From contig CAIWXW010000089.1 of NCBI GenBank assembly GCA_903916755.1, positions 30,133 to 94,132 of the forward strand: a stretch of DNA of 64,000 bases. Reading direction: 5' to 3'. A program made the position numbers and the translations under genes. Below, piece after piece: positions 17,903-26,317 of this stretch (position 1 is its first letter; the number at the start of each line of letters is the position of its first letter). Origin of the DNA: an uncultured Opitutaceae bacterium. GTDB lineage: Bacteria > Verrucomicrobiota > Verrucomicrobiia > Opitutales > Opitutaceae. The notes under the pieces were generated by a model, which ran no database searches, had not been told where the DNA came from, and saw nothing but the letters and a program-made list of their open reading frames with translations.

Positions 17903-18318
17903 CGGCCGTGCCAGAGGTCGCCGATCCGGTGCCAGACGGCGTTGCTGGGCCAGAGCATGATGGTCCAGATGACCACGCAGTTGACGAAGGAGAGAAAGAC
18001 GGCGGCGCTGGCCATGTCCTTGATCCGCTTCGCCAGGGGATGCCGTTCCAGGCGGAGGTAGTCGATGATGCCCTCCACCGCGGAATTGAGCAGCTCGACG
18101 ATCAGGATGAGGAGGAGCGAGCCGATCATCAGCGCGGTCGAGACCGCGTTGACCGGCAGGATGATCGCGAAGGGCACCAGCAGGACCGCAAACAGGAGGT
18201 CCTCGCGGAAGGACGGCTCGTGCCGGAAGGCGGCCAAGAACCCGTCCACGGCATAGCGGACGGAATCGACGAAGTTGCGGAAGGTCCGGCGCTTTGCGCC
18301 GGGCGCCGGGCCGTTCAT
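17899..18318 (-). CDS. dgkA: Diacylglycerol kinase (DgkA type)
   Basis: Small inner-membrane kinase that phosphorylates diacylglycerol (or undecaprenol in some relatives), 139 residues. Key residues fit the family: E39 in FREDLLFA, and E75, N78 and E82 in the VELLNSAVEGIID motif, followed by KDMASAAVFLS before the third helix. Three hydrophobic helices are visible. The start ATG overlaps the stop of the upstream oxygenase gene (ATGA) and the stop overlaps the downstream hydrolase start, giving a compact three-gene operon. Confidence 0.92.
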   Translation of the reverse strand: MNGPAPGAKRRTFRNFVDSVRYAVDGFLAAFRHEPSFREDLLFAVLLVPFAIILPVNAVSTALMIGSLLLILIVELLNSAVEGIIDYLRLERHPLAKRIKDMASAAVFLSFVNCVVIWTIMLWPSNAVWHRIGDLWHGR

Positions 18319-18932
18319 GACCAGTTGTAGTTGAAGCTGATGCTGATCCGCTCGGCTTCGACCCGGTTGGTCGCGACCTCGTGGCGGAGCCAGCTCTCGA
18401 ACAGGATGACCTGGCCGGCCTCCGCCGGGTAGGTCACATGGGTCCGGTGCGCCGGCTTCGCGTCGGCGCGCTTCGGCGGCGCGGCCATGAAGCGGTCGAG
18501 CCGCGGATCCTCGAACTTCAGGCCCGGGCAGCCGGGCGGCGTCGCGACATAATAGGTGCCGCTGATGAAGGCGAGGGGATGCAGGTGCAGCGAGTGCGCC
18601 GCCGCGGGCGGCATGATGTTCACCCAGCAGTCGGTCAGCTGGATGGTCCGGCCGCGCAGGTCGAGCTCGAGCGCCCGCGCATACGCGCGAACGTGACGCA
18701 GCAGTCTTGTCTCCAGCTGGGCGAACGTGCTCGAGAACCGGTGGAGCTCGTTCATCGAGGCGTAGCTGGTGTAGCCGCCCGGATAGTTGGCCTTGGACCA
18801 GCGTCGACCCGCGGCGTCAAAGTCGCGCAGCCGCCGGCATTCCTCGGCCAGCTCCGCGTTGAAGCGCGCGAGCCCCTTGGGCTGCAGCGGTTCGCAGTAG
18901 ATCTGGGTGGGAAACCAGGAGCGGACGGGCAT
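18315..18932 (-). CDS. Putative 2-oxoglutarate/Fe(II) oxygenase (TIGR02466-like)
   Basis: A 205-residue protein resembling the small 2OG-Fe(II) oxygenase family usually annotated TIGR02466. Visible pieces are FPTQIYCEPL at the N-terminus, WSKANYPGGYTSYASMN, VNIMPPAAAHSLHLHPLAF with H116 and H118, SGTYYVATPPG, and GQVILFESWLRHEV with H184 and R195 in RISISFNYNW as candidate metal and 2OG ligands. The substrate for this family is unknown to me. First gene of the run with dgkA and a hydrolase. The leader before the ATG is C and T only. Confidence 0.75.
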   Translation of the reverse strand: MPVRSWFPTQIYCEPLQPKGLARFNAELAEECRRLRDFDAAGRRWSKANYPGGYTSYASMNELHRFSSTFAQLETRLLRHVRAYARALELDLRGRTIQLTDCWVNIMPPAAAHSLHLHPLAFISGTYYVATPPGCPGLKFEDPRLDRFMAAPPKRADAKPAHRTHVTYPAEAGQVILFESWLRHEVATNRVEAERISISFNYNWS

Positions 18933-18953
18933 GGAAAAAAGGGGGGCGGCCGC

Positions 18954-20282
18954 TCAGGGCGCGGGATAGGCGATGCTCCAGCTAGCATACTGCGCGAGCA
19001 TCTGCTTCGGGCCGTTGTTGAACCAGTTGTAGCCCCGCTGCCGCTCGAGCGAGAGTTCCTCGACGCGGTCGTGCAGGGTCTTGTCGCGGTCGCCGAACAC
19101 CGGGCGGTCGGTGCCGATCTCGTAGTAGCGGGCCCAGATCGGACCGGCGCCCGGGGCGGGGACGAGGCCCAGCCGGGCCTCGTCCGGCGCGTCGCGGGCC
19201 GCCCCGCGGTTCCCGCGCGGACGGTTCCACTTTTGGCCGTAGATGGCGGTTTTTTTGAACCAAGCCGCGGCCGCGTGGACCGCGGCGATGATCTCCGGCT
19301 TCGGCGCGGGATCGGTCATGAGGAAGGAGACAATGTTGGCGCTCTCGTCGCCGCATTGCACCGGCGGCTCGAAATTGCGGGCGGAGGCCGGCAGGAGGGT
19401 CAGGGCGTCGTGCTGCTGGCACCAGACGGTGAGGCGGCCATGGGACTTGATCTGGGTGGCGACGATGCAGGCATAGCCCTTTTCCGCGTGGGGCCGGGCC
19501 CGGCGCTGCACCTCGGAGGTGGTGAAGGCGTAGATGCCCGAGGCGTCCGCCACGCCCTGCAGCACCTCGATGGCCTGCGTGACCGCGTCATCATTGAAGG
19601 TGATGGCGTCGTGATAGCCGCCCTCGAGCGGCCAGACCTGGGGCCAGCCGCCATTGGGATACTGGGCCGCGCAGAGGTAGTCGACACCCTTCAGGAAGGC
19701 GGCCCGGTAGTCCTGCGTGCGGTCGGGGCCGGCGGCGTTGATCACCTTGGCCAGGAAGCGCAGCTGGGTCGTGGTGGCGTTGTTGTCCAGCGTCCCGAAA
19801 TAATTCCAATAGGGGTCGTGCGGCGTATCGTAGTCGCCCGGCGCAAGGTAGTGGGACAGGTTGTTGCCGATATAGCTCTCCCCCGGCTGCCGCACGTGAT
19901 CGTGCATATTCAGGTTCTTGCCCCAGCCGCCGTTGGGCATCTGGTAGGACACGATGGCGTCGGCCGTCCGGAGGGCCTCGGTGCTGGCGTACCAGGCGTC
20001 GGGCCGGTTGAGCGGCATGCCGCCGCGGCCCTCGGGCGGGATGATCAGCGTGGTGCGGCCCGATTTCTTGAGGTCCGCCGCAACGGCGGCGTGATCCGCC
20101 AGCCGCTGGCGCTCCGAGCGGGCGAGATAGTCGAGCCACTGGGCCTGGTCCGCCACCGGCAGCAGGGCCACGCGCTCGGCGGTCAGCGACTGGGCCGGCG
20201 GAATGGTGCCGACGACTGCCGCACGAAGGGTGGCAACGGCGGCCGGCGCGAGGAGGAGGGCGAGGAGGACGGAAAAGCGCAT
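18954..20282 (-). CDS. Secreted pectate lyase, PL10
   Basis: Cleaves polygalacturonate by beta-elimination. The 442-residue protein has a signal peptide (VLLALLLAPAAVATLRA) and the (alpha/alpha)3-type PL10 domain: SYQMPNGGWGKNLNMHD, a run of NNATTTQLRFLA, QYPNGGWPQVWPLEGGYHD, AITFNDDAVTQ and, towards the C-terminus, RYYEIGTDRPVFGDRDKT and ERQRGYNWF. The start is at MRFSVLLALLL with a C/T-rich leader. Products would feed the uronate operon near 30 kb. It is not co-transcribed with an obvious transporter. Confidence 0.9.
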   Translation of the reverse strand: MRFSVLLALLLAPAAVATLRAAVVGTIPPAQSLTAERVALLPVADQAQWLDYLARSERQRLADHAAVAADLKKSGRTTLIIPPEGRGGMPLNRPDAWYASTEALRTADAIVSYQMPNGGWGKNLNMHDHVRQPGESYIGNNLSHYLAPGDYDTPHDPYWNYFGTLDNNATTTQLRFLAKVINAAGPDRTQDYRAAFLKGVDYLCAAQYPNGGWPQVWPLEGGYHDAITFNDDAVTQAIEVLQGVADASGIYAFTTSEVQRRARPHAEKGYACIVATQIKSHGRLTVWCQQHDALTLLPASARNFEPPVQCGDESANIVSFLMTDPAPKPEIIAAVHAAAAWFKKTAIYGQKWNRPRGNRGAARDAPDEARLGLVPAPGAGPIWARYYEIGTDRPVFGDRDKTLHDRVEELSLERQRGYNWFNNGPKQMLAQYASWSIAYPAP

Positions 20283-20355
20283 GGGGTGAGGGGAGACACC
20301 GACGGACGAATCAGGTTGCCTGCCCCGCCCGGAGTTTCAACCGCTCAGATGGCCC

Positions 20356-21846
20356 TCAACCCAGGGCCTCGGCCAGGGCGGCGATGATCTCCTCCGCCGG
20401 CTCCACGCCCACGCACAGCCGCAGAAGATCGGGCTCAAGCCCGCTGGCCGCCAATTCCTCCCGTCCCGCCGCGCTGGTGATCAGGTCGTAGTGGGCCAGG
20501 TACATGAAGGGGCAGATGAGGGTCGTCTTCATGCCGAAGCTCGGCCCCTTGGGCAGCCGCAGCCGGTCGTAAAAGACTTCCAGCGACTCCCGCAGTGTGA
20601 AGGAAATCATGCCGCCGGTGGCGCCCGGCGTCCGGACGATCCGGCGATAGTTCGCACGGGACGAGGCCTGGTCGGCCCAGAAGACCGCCTTTACCTTGGG
20701 GTGGCCCTCGAGGAACGCGGCGACGCGCGGGACGCTGGCCGCGATCTGCGCCAGGACCGCGCCGGTTTCACCGATCTGGGCCGCCAGCCGGGCGAGGTCG
20801 CGCGGATAGACGGGTTCCAGCCACGCCGCCATGGCTCGCCGCAGGGCGTGGGCGTCGGGGCGGTCGGAATTGACCGCGATCGCGCCGGCGATCACATCGC
20901 CCTCGCTCGCCGTGTACTTGGTCAGGCTGGTCACGACGACGTCCGCCAGCGGCAGGATCGAGACGCTGAACGGGGAACCCACCGACGGATCGAGGACCAG
21001 GGCCGCGCCGTGGCGACGGCAGAGCGCCGACAGCGCCGCGACGTCCGGTGTCTGGATGAGGGGATTGGTCGGAATCTCCGTGACCAGCCCGGCCACCCGG
21101 CCGGGATGCGCGGCGAATAGCCGCTCCAGCGCCGCCAGGTCGAAGACATTTCCGGCATGCAGATAGTCGCCCGGGCCATCCGTGAACTTCTTCAGGACGG
21201 CGATGGTGTCGAGATAGAGCCAGCCAAGTTGGATCCAGATCGTCCGGCCGCGGGGCGCCTGGACCGCTGCGACCCCCCGGAAGGCCGCGTAGATCGCGTT
21301 GGCGCCGGAATTGGCCAGGAGGAGGTCGGCGGGGCGGACGTCCGGAAAGGCGGGGGCGAGCCCCCGCCGGACTTCCGCCGCGGCGTCGCCCGCCCAGGCC
21401 GCTTCGGGCCCGACCGCCGGACGAAGGCCGAGCCGCACGAGGTGGTCCTCCGCCTCGCGCGACGAAATGAAGCCGCCGAGATGCTGCAGGTACGTCTTGG
21501 CCCGTCCACCGAGCTCGGCGGAATCCGGATGGGCGGCGCCGTGCAGGCCGTCGCGGGCGAAGGGGGCCGCGCCGGAGGCGGGGCCGAGATGGCGGACGAG
21601 GTCGCCCGCCATCCGGGCGGACGAGGTCAGCCAAAGGGTGGTGCCGGAAGCCGCGTAGTGCGCGGCCAGCTGCTTCGCCCAGGGATGGACGACGAAGCGG
21701 GGGTAGCCCGAGGTCAGGTGGCGGGTGACGGCCGGATCCTTCTCCTCATATCCCCGGACCGAACGCATGGTGGGCAGGCTGCACGAAACCGCATGCGGGA
21801 GATCGGGGATCGGCTGGCCGAGGGGAAGAGGGAGGAAGCAGGACAT
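20356..21846 (-). CDS. Cystathionine gamma-synthase-like PLP enzyme
   Basis: A PLP-dependent enzyme of the Cys/Met metabolism family, 496 residues from ATG 21846. The N-terminal segment LGQPIPDLPHAVSCSLPT and TSGYPRFVVHP resembles the long fungal-type cystathionine gamma-synthases rather than the roughly 390-residue bacterial MetB. PLP lysine is K310 in VTSLTKYTASEGD; D286 of VLDPSVGSPF would bind the pyridine nitrogen; EIPTNP (257-262) replaces the usual E(S/T)PSNP. It probably joins O-acylhomoserine with cysteine or sulfide. An upstream in-frame ATG at 21891 falls inside the palindromic leader, so 21846 is preferred. The leader (21891-21942) carries a 10-bp inverted repeat that may regulate it. 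Confidence 0.8.
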   Translation of the reverse strand: MSCFLPLPLGQPIPDLPHAVSCSLPTMRSVRGYEEKDPAVTRHLTSGYPRFVVHPWAKQLAAHYAASGTTLWLTSSARMAGDLVRHLGPASGAAPFARDGLHGAAHPDSAELGGRAKTYLQHLGGFISSREAEDHLVRLGLRPAVGPEAAWAGDAAAEVRRGLAPAFPDVRPADLLLANSGANAIYAAFRGVAAVQAPRGRTIWIQLGWLYLDTIAVLKKFTDGPGDYLHAGNVFDLAALERLFAAHPGRVAGLVTEIPTNPLIQTPDVAALSALCRRHGAALVLDPSVGSPFSVSILPLADVVVTSLTKYTASEGDVIAGAIAVNSDRPDAHALRRAMAAWLEPVYPRDLARLAAQIGETGAVLAQIAASVPRVAAFLEGHPKVKAVFWADQASSRANYRRIVRTPGATGGMISFTLRESLEVFYDRLRLPKGPSFGMKTTLICPFMYLAHYDLITSAAGREELAASGLEPDLLRLCVGVEPAEEIIAALAEALG

Positions 21847-21890
21847 GCGGGCGTGGTGGGCCCAGTTTTGGGGCCGCCCGGTCCTTGGCA

Positions 21891-21942
21891 ACCGGAACGT
21901 GTGTCATGCGGCGCATCCCTAAATGCCGCTTTACGTTCCGGT
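21891..21942 (-). promoter_or_regulatory. Palindromic leader of the cystathionine gamma-synthase-like gene
   Basis: A perfect 10-bp inverted repeat, ACCGGAACGT at 21891-21900 and ACGTTCCGGT at 21933-21942, encloses a second hairpin (GCGGC 21908-21912 with GCCGC 21925-21929). It lies 45-96 bases before the chosen start. The nested stems could form an RNA switch or attenuator, or the outer repeat could be a protein operator. I compared it by eye with SAM-I, SAM-II, SAM-IV and SAH riboswitch hallmarks and saw no match. Confidence 0.45.
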
Positions 21943-22000
21943 GGCGCAGCCCTAAGCAGTGATCGCCGCCGACCTGGTGGCGGACACCCCTTTCCCCACG

Positions 22001-22417
22001 ATGCTCTCCTCCTTCCACGAACTTAACTACCTCGCGATCCTGATTGCGACCGTGCTGGGCTTTGCCTTCGGCGCTGTGTGGTACACGCTCCTATTCGGCC
22101 GGGTCTGGCGCACCGAGATGAAGCTGCCGTAGCTGGCCCCGAGCGAGCGTCCGAACATGATGCCCTATTTCATCAAGGGGCTGATCTACACCTTCATCTC
22201 CACGGTGGCCCTGGCGTGGCTGATCGCGCTCGCGGGCACGGTCGGCTCGCGGCACGGCGCCGCCCTGGGCGCCGGCCTGGGCCTGTTGGTCGTGGGCGCC
22301 CGTTTTTCGAATTCGGCCATCTGGGAAAACAAGTCGGCCCGGCTGATGGCGATCAACATCGGCCACGAGGTGCTGCTCTTCGCCCTGCAAGGCGCGATCC
22401 TCGCGCGCTGGCTCTGA
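22001..22417 (+). pseudogene. DUF1761 membrane protein gene interrupted by an in-frame TAG
   Basis: From ATG 22001 one frame reads MLSSFHELNYLAILIATVL, then FAFGAVWYTLLFGRVWR, up to TAG at 22130-22132 (codon 44), and continues in the same frame as LAPSERPNMMPYFIKGLIY through three more hydrophobic segments to TGA 22415-22417. Both halves fit one DUF1761-like four-helix membrane protein of about 138 residues, with the stop in the loop where family members have a polar insert. A single base change (for example C or A to T) explains it. The second half could restart at ATG 22157, 22160 or nearby. Alternatives are sequencing error or stop readthrough. Confidence 0.7.
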
Positions 22418-22473
22418 CCATCCTGCGGAAAAAACGTCGCCTCGGCCGCCGCCGCGACTGAGGCTGGGGGCGG

Positions 22474-23232
22474 ATGAAGCTGATCTCCTGGAACGTCAAC
22501 GGCGTGCGCTCGGCCCTGAAGAAAGGGCTGCTGGAGTATGTCGAGGCCTCGGGGGCCGACGTGGTCTGCCTGCAGGAAACCAAGGCCCATCCGGGTGACG
22601 TCCAGCACGTGATCTGGCCCGGCTACGAGGCGATCTGGAACAGCGCCGAGAAGAAGGGCTACAGCGGCACCGCCCTGCTGGTGCGCCGGCAGCCGAAGAG
22701 CGTCTTGCGCGGCATCGGGGCGGCCGACCACGACCGCGAGGGCCGCGTCCTGGGCGCCGAGTTTCCCGACTTCTGGCTGGTCAACGTCTACCAGCCGAAT
22801 TCCCAGCGCGGGCTCACGCGGCACGCCTACCGGACGGGTGAATGGGATCCCGCCTTTCTTTCGTTCCTGCGGAAGCTGGAGAAAAAGGGGAAGCCGGTGG
22901 TCTTCTGCGGCGACCTGAATGTCGCCCACACCGAGATCGACCTGGCCAACCCGAAGACCAACCGGCGCAACGCGGGGTTCACCGACGAGGAGCGCGCCAA
23001 CTACACGACGCTGCTCCAGCGCGGCTTCGTCGACACCTTCCGGGAATTCGAGAAGGGGCCGGGCCACTACACCTGGTGGAGTCTGATGGCGGATTGCCGC
23101 GCGCGGAACATCGGGTGGCGCGTCGACTACTTCACGGCCAGCGAGAAGCTGCGGCCGGCCCTGAAGCGCGCCTGGATCAGTCCGGAGGTCAGGGGGAGCG
23201 ACCACTGCCCGGTCGGCCTCGAACTCGCATGA
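22474..23232 (+). CDS. xth: Exodeoxyribonuclease III
   Basis: Base-excision-repair AP endonuclease and 3'-5' exonuclease, 252 residues. Family motifs: MKLISWNVNGVRSA at the N-terminus, CLQETKA with the metal-binding Glu, NVYQPNSQRG, CGDLNVAH (catalytic Asp and Asn), GWRVDYF and the C-terminal GSDHCPVGLE with the catalytic His. The leader has a G-rich patch (GGGGGCGG) immediately before the ATG, one of the few starts here with a purine-rich upstream. Its stop overlaps the cinA-like start (ATGA), so the two form an operon. Confidence 0.95.
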   Translation: MKLISWNVNGVRSALKKGLLEYVEASGADVVCLQETKAHPGDVQHVIWPGYEAIWNSAEKKGYSGTALLVRRQPKSVLRGIGAADHDREGRVLGAEFPDFWLVNVYQPNSQRGLTRHAYRTGEWDPAFLSFLRKLEKKGKPVVFCGDLNVAHTEIDLANPKTNRRNAGFTDEERANYTTLLQRGFVDTFREFEKGPGHYTWWSLMADCRARNIGWRVDYFTASEKLRPALKRAWISPEVRGSDHCPVGLELA

Positions 23233-23732
23233 CCGCCACCCTGGCCGAGCTGAAGGCGCTCATGCTGCTCGAGCCGAGGCTTTCGGTCGCCACGGCGGAA
23301 AGCCTGACCAGTGGCCGCGTGCAGGCGCTGATTGGCGCCATTTCCGGCGCGTCGGAGTTCTTTCGGGGCGGGCTGACCGCCTACTCGCTCGAGGAAAAGG
23401 TGAAGCTCCTCGGGGTCGACCGCGCGGCGGCCGCGGCGGTCAATTGCGTTTCCGCGGCGGTGGCCGAGCAAATGGCCGCCGGCGCCTGCCGGCTCTTTGC
23501 GGCGGACCTGGCCGTGGCGACCACGGGCTATGCCGAACCCAGCCCGGCGGCCGGGGTGGCGGTGCCTTTTGCGCACTGGGCGGTGGCCCACCGGCCGGCC
23601 AGCGGCCCCCTGGCGCTTTGCAGCGGGCGCGTCGAATGCCCGTCGCGGGATCGCCAGGCCGTGCAGCAAACGGTCGCGGAAGTCGCCGTCCGCGCCCTGC
23701 TGGCGGTCGTGACGGAAATCCGCTCCCGCTGA
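23229..23732 (+). CDS. CinA C-terminal domain amidase (nicotinamide-nucleotide amidohydrolase, PncC-like)
   Basis: A 167-residue stand-alone CinA C-terminal domain. Such proteins deamidate NMN to nicotinate mononucleotide. Visible motifs are LSVATAESLTSGRVQ, ISGASEFFRGGLTAYS (family: GASxxFxGGxVxY), EEKVKLLGV, and VATTGYAEP, corresponding to the conserved TGxAGP region; here the usual TGIAGP is altered to TGYAEP. Translationally coupled to xth by an ATGA overlap. Because of the altered motif, activity should be inferred with caution. Confidence 0.82.
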   Translation: MTATLAELKALMLLEPRLSVATAESLTSGRVQALIGAISGASEFFRGGLTAYSLEEKVKLLGVDRAAAAAVNCVSAAVAEQMAAGACRLFAADLAVATTGYAEPSPAAGVAVPFAHWAVAHRPASGPLALCSGRVECPSRDRQAVQQTVAEVAVRALLAVVTEIRSR

Positions 23733-23742
23733 GCCGGGACGC

Positions 23743-24423
23743 TTAGGGCGCCAGCCGCTGCAGGTAGTGCATGAGCGGCAGCACTTCCGACGGCGCCGCG
23801 AACCAGTTGCTGTAGAGCAGCTCGGGCAGCGTCTCGGTGGTGTTGTAGAGCGCGAAATTCGCCACGTCGTTGCGCACGACATACCCGGCCTTGAGGGTCG
23901 CGCCGGCGAAGAGCCCGGTCGCCTTGGTGTAGACGAGCAGCGGCGCCTTCGCGATCACGCCATTGTCCTTCTCCACGCCGGCCCCGCTCGGGCCCGCCAC
24001 GGCCTTGGCATCGACGCCCGCGCTGAACCGCTGGTTGAAGAGCAGGCGCGGGGTGTGGTCGTCGGTGATGACGTAGATCGTCTCGACGGACTTGGCGCCG
24101 AGCTGCAGGCCGATGCTGGCCTCGCTGGCGGCGAGCAGGACCGGCACGCTCCAGTGGCCATCCGCCTGCTTGACCATGATGACGGCGTAGCCGTCCTTGA
24201 TGCCGAAGAGGAAGCCCGCCTTGAACTGGTTCACGATCATGATCGCGCGGGCCTGCTGCCAGACCGGCGCCGGGATGGTCGTGGCCGGATCGCTCATGAA
24301 CTCCTGCAGGATCGCCTCGCACGATTCGACGTGGCTCACGGCCTCCGCCCGCTCATCGCGGGCCGCCCTGGCCCCGGCGGCCACAAAGAGGCCCAGAAAA
24401 GAAAACACGAGGAATTGCTTCAT
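23743..24423 (-). CDS. SYLF-domain lipid-binding protein
   Basis: A 226-residue exported protein: signal peptide FLVFSFLGLFVAAGARA, then a SYLF (Ysc84-type) domain of about 190 residues. Hallmarks are the early helix HVESCEAILQEFMSD, QQARAIMIVNQFKAGFLFGIKDGYAVIMVK, GAKSVETIYVITDD, and AGVDAKAVAGPSGAGVEK. Such domains bind phosphoinositides in eukaryotes; the bacterial role is unclear and probably envelope-associated. Convergent with the CinA-like gene, leaving 10 bases between stops. The leader is pyrimidine-rich. Confidence 0.85.
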   Translation of the reverse strand: MKQFLVFSFLGLFVAAGARAARDERAEAVSHVESCEAILQEFMSDPATTIPAPVWQQARAIMIVNQFKAGFLFGIKDGYAVIMVKQADGHWSVPVLLAASEASIGLQLGAKSVETIYVITDDHTPRLLFNQRFSAGVDAKAVAGPSGAGVEKDNGVIAKAPLLVYTKATGLFAGATLKAGYVVRNDVANFALYNTTETLPELLYSNWFAAPSEVLPLMHYLQRLAP

Positions 24424-24544
24424 GATTGGAGGAAAGGATGGCATGGCGCAGAGGACTTGGAAAGTGCGGAATGCGTTGAGTTCCGGCTTATTGCCGGGCT
24501 TTCCATCGGGCCCGAGCCGGCGCCGGCATCGGGGGGGCGGTGGC

Positions 24545-26311
24545 TCAGGGCCGGAGTTCCGCCGACAGGTCCAGCCGTTCAAACCGCTGGCCCAGCCACC
24601 AGATGCCGCAGAGCAGTTCGAAGCCGATGATCACGAGGGCGGCGACCGTGGCGACCAAGACGGCCCCGACCGGCCCGATCAGCCAGGCGGTGGCGAAGAT
24701 CAGGACGGGCACCGCCAGGACCGAAGGCAGCAGCAATATCACGACGGAAATCAGCTGCCCGAACGTGAAGATCATCCGCTGGCCGATCGTGTCGATCCCG
24801 CCCCGGCTGCGCGTGGCCTGATGCCAGGCGGGAAACAGCAGCATCATGGCATTGGGCACCAGCAGCTCCAGCGCGCAGACCGGCGGCACCAGGCAGGCGG
24901 CGCCGAGGGTGGCGGCGAGGCGGGCCGGCCCGGGAATGTCGCCGACATGGCTGGCGGAAAAGCCCCACGAGGCGGCGAGCAGCAGCACCCAGAGGAGCCC
25001 GGAAAGGATTGCGATCGGCGCCAGCATCTCGCCCAGGACCACCTGCCAGCCGGGAAGGGGATAGGTCTTCAGCAGGTCCACGTTGGCCAGGTCGCTCCGC
25101 AGGTCCTGCCGCGCCAGCTGGGGACCCAGCAGCAGCACATAGGCGCCGAGGATGCTGCTGCCCCCCGCCACAATGATGCCGAGCGGATTGATGCCGCTGT
25201 GGCGCGCACTGCCAGTGAGGAGCACGCTGAAGACGGCGACCACCGGCAAGACCGCCATGCCCACAAAAAAGAGGAAGCGCCAGTTGACCGCGCCCGAGAC
25301 CGAAAAGAGGTTCTTCCAGAGGAACGCCCCCTCGGGCCGCCCCTGGGGCGACAGGCGAAATGGCTCGCGGCGCGGTCGCAGCGAGACCGAAGCGAACGGG
25401 CTCGCGCCGGCCTGGAGGGCGGCGACCCGCTGGGCGCGCTTCTCCGCCAGTGAGATCGAGCCTTCCGCAAACGAGACATCGAGCCGCACGATCCAGGCGT
25501 AGTGGGCGGCGAGGATGAGCAGGGCCGGAGGCAGGGCCGCCCCGAACGCGCGTCCACCCTCGGCCAGGAAGGGCCCGGCCGCCAGGCGAAAGGGGAGCAG
25601 GAGCCAGCTCGGCGGCCCGGAATTGACGAGCCGGTTCAGGAAGGAAGCCCAGACCTGCAGGGTGGCGGCGCCCGCCGGCGCCGGCCAGACCGGCGCTGCC
25701 CGCCACAGGGCGGCGCCGACCGCCGCGACGAAGAGCGCCACGATTCCGGCGGCGAGGATCCGCCGGGAGGCGAGGTCGTCCCCGCGTTCGCGGTGGCGGG
25801 CGAATATGAGATTGGCCGCGGTGCGATGGAATTCGGCGGTCGCGAGCAGGATCCACCAGCCGGCGACGTGTTGGAGCATGGCGGCCGCGGTGAACGGCGG
25901 CCGCCCCCAGAAGAGCGCCAGGAGGAGGGAGGAGAACAGGAGCTTCATCTGCGTTCCCGCCAGGCTGAAATGCACCAGCTCGCGGCGGGTCAGCGGCGCG
26001 GGAAAGAGGAAGGCGATCTCGGCGGGCGCGAAGCGCAGGCCGCCCTTGGCGGACGGAAAGATCCAGGCCGCGGCGGCGTAGCCGATGCTGAGGACCAGGA
26101 TTAAGACGGAGCCGCCGAGGACAAAGGGATTGCCGCCGCGTCCGCCGAACGCGTTATGGGCGGCGGTCAGCCGGCGGAAGACGAAATAGTAGAAGTAAAA
26201 GACCGTGCCGATGGCGCCGATCAGGTACTTGGGCTCCCGCAGGCGGCGCGTGCGGGAGAGCAGCAGGTTCTGCAGCGACCGCACCCGCAGATAGAGCAGG
26301 GCCCCGAGCAT
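24545..26311 (-). CDS. ABC transporter permease protein, large single-gene type
   Basis: A 588-residue integral membrane protein with roughly 10-12 hydrophobic segments. It begins MLGALLYLRVRSLQNLLLSR, continues through YFYYFVFRRLTAA, and contains paired hydrophobic blocks separated by a cytoplasmic loop with RREPFRLSPQGRPEG. It starts 6 bases after the ATPase gene stops, so it is very probably that ATPase's membrane partner. The size suggests two permease halves fused. The substrate is unknown; the pair resembles ABC-2 type exporters. Confidence 0.75.
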   Translation of the reverse strand: MLGALLYLRVRSLQNLLLSRTRRLREPKYLIGAIGTVFYFYYFVFRRLTAAHNAFGGRGGNPFVLGGSVLILVLSIGYAAAAWIFPSAKGGLRFAPAEIAFLFPAPLTRRELVHFSLAGTQMKLLFSSLLLALFWGRPPFTAAAMLQHVAGWWILLATAEFHRTAANLIFARHRERGDDLASRRILAAGIVALFVAAVGAALWRAAPVWPAPAGAATLQVWASFLNRLVNSGPPSWLLLPFRLAAGPFLAEGGRAFGAALPPALLILAAHYAWIVRLDVSFAEGSISLAEKRAQRVAALQAGASPFASVSLRPRREPFRLSPQGRPEGAFLWKNLFSVSGAVNWRFLFFVGMAVLPVVAVFSVLLTGSARHSGINPLGIIVAGGSSILGAYVLLLGPQLARQDLRSDLANVDLLKTYPLPGWQVVLGEMLAPIAILSGLLWVLLLAASWGFSASHVGDIPGPARLAATLGAACLVPPVCALELLVPNAMMLLFPAWHQATRSRGGIDTIGQRMIFTFGQLISVVILLLPSVLAVPVLIFATAWLIGPVGAVLVATVAALVIIGFELLCGIWWLGQRFERLDLSAELRP

Positions 26312-26317
26312 CGCCGT

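Noticed and set aside
22130..22132. TAG in the DUF1761 gene as recoded pyrrolysine
   Set aside because: No pyl genes or downstream element were seen and other genes here use TAG as a normal stop.
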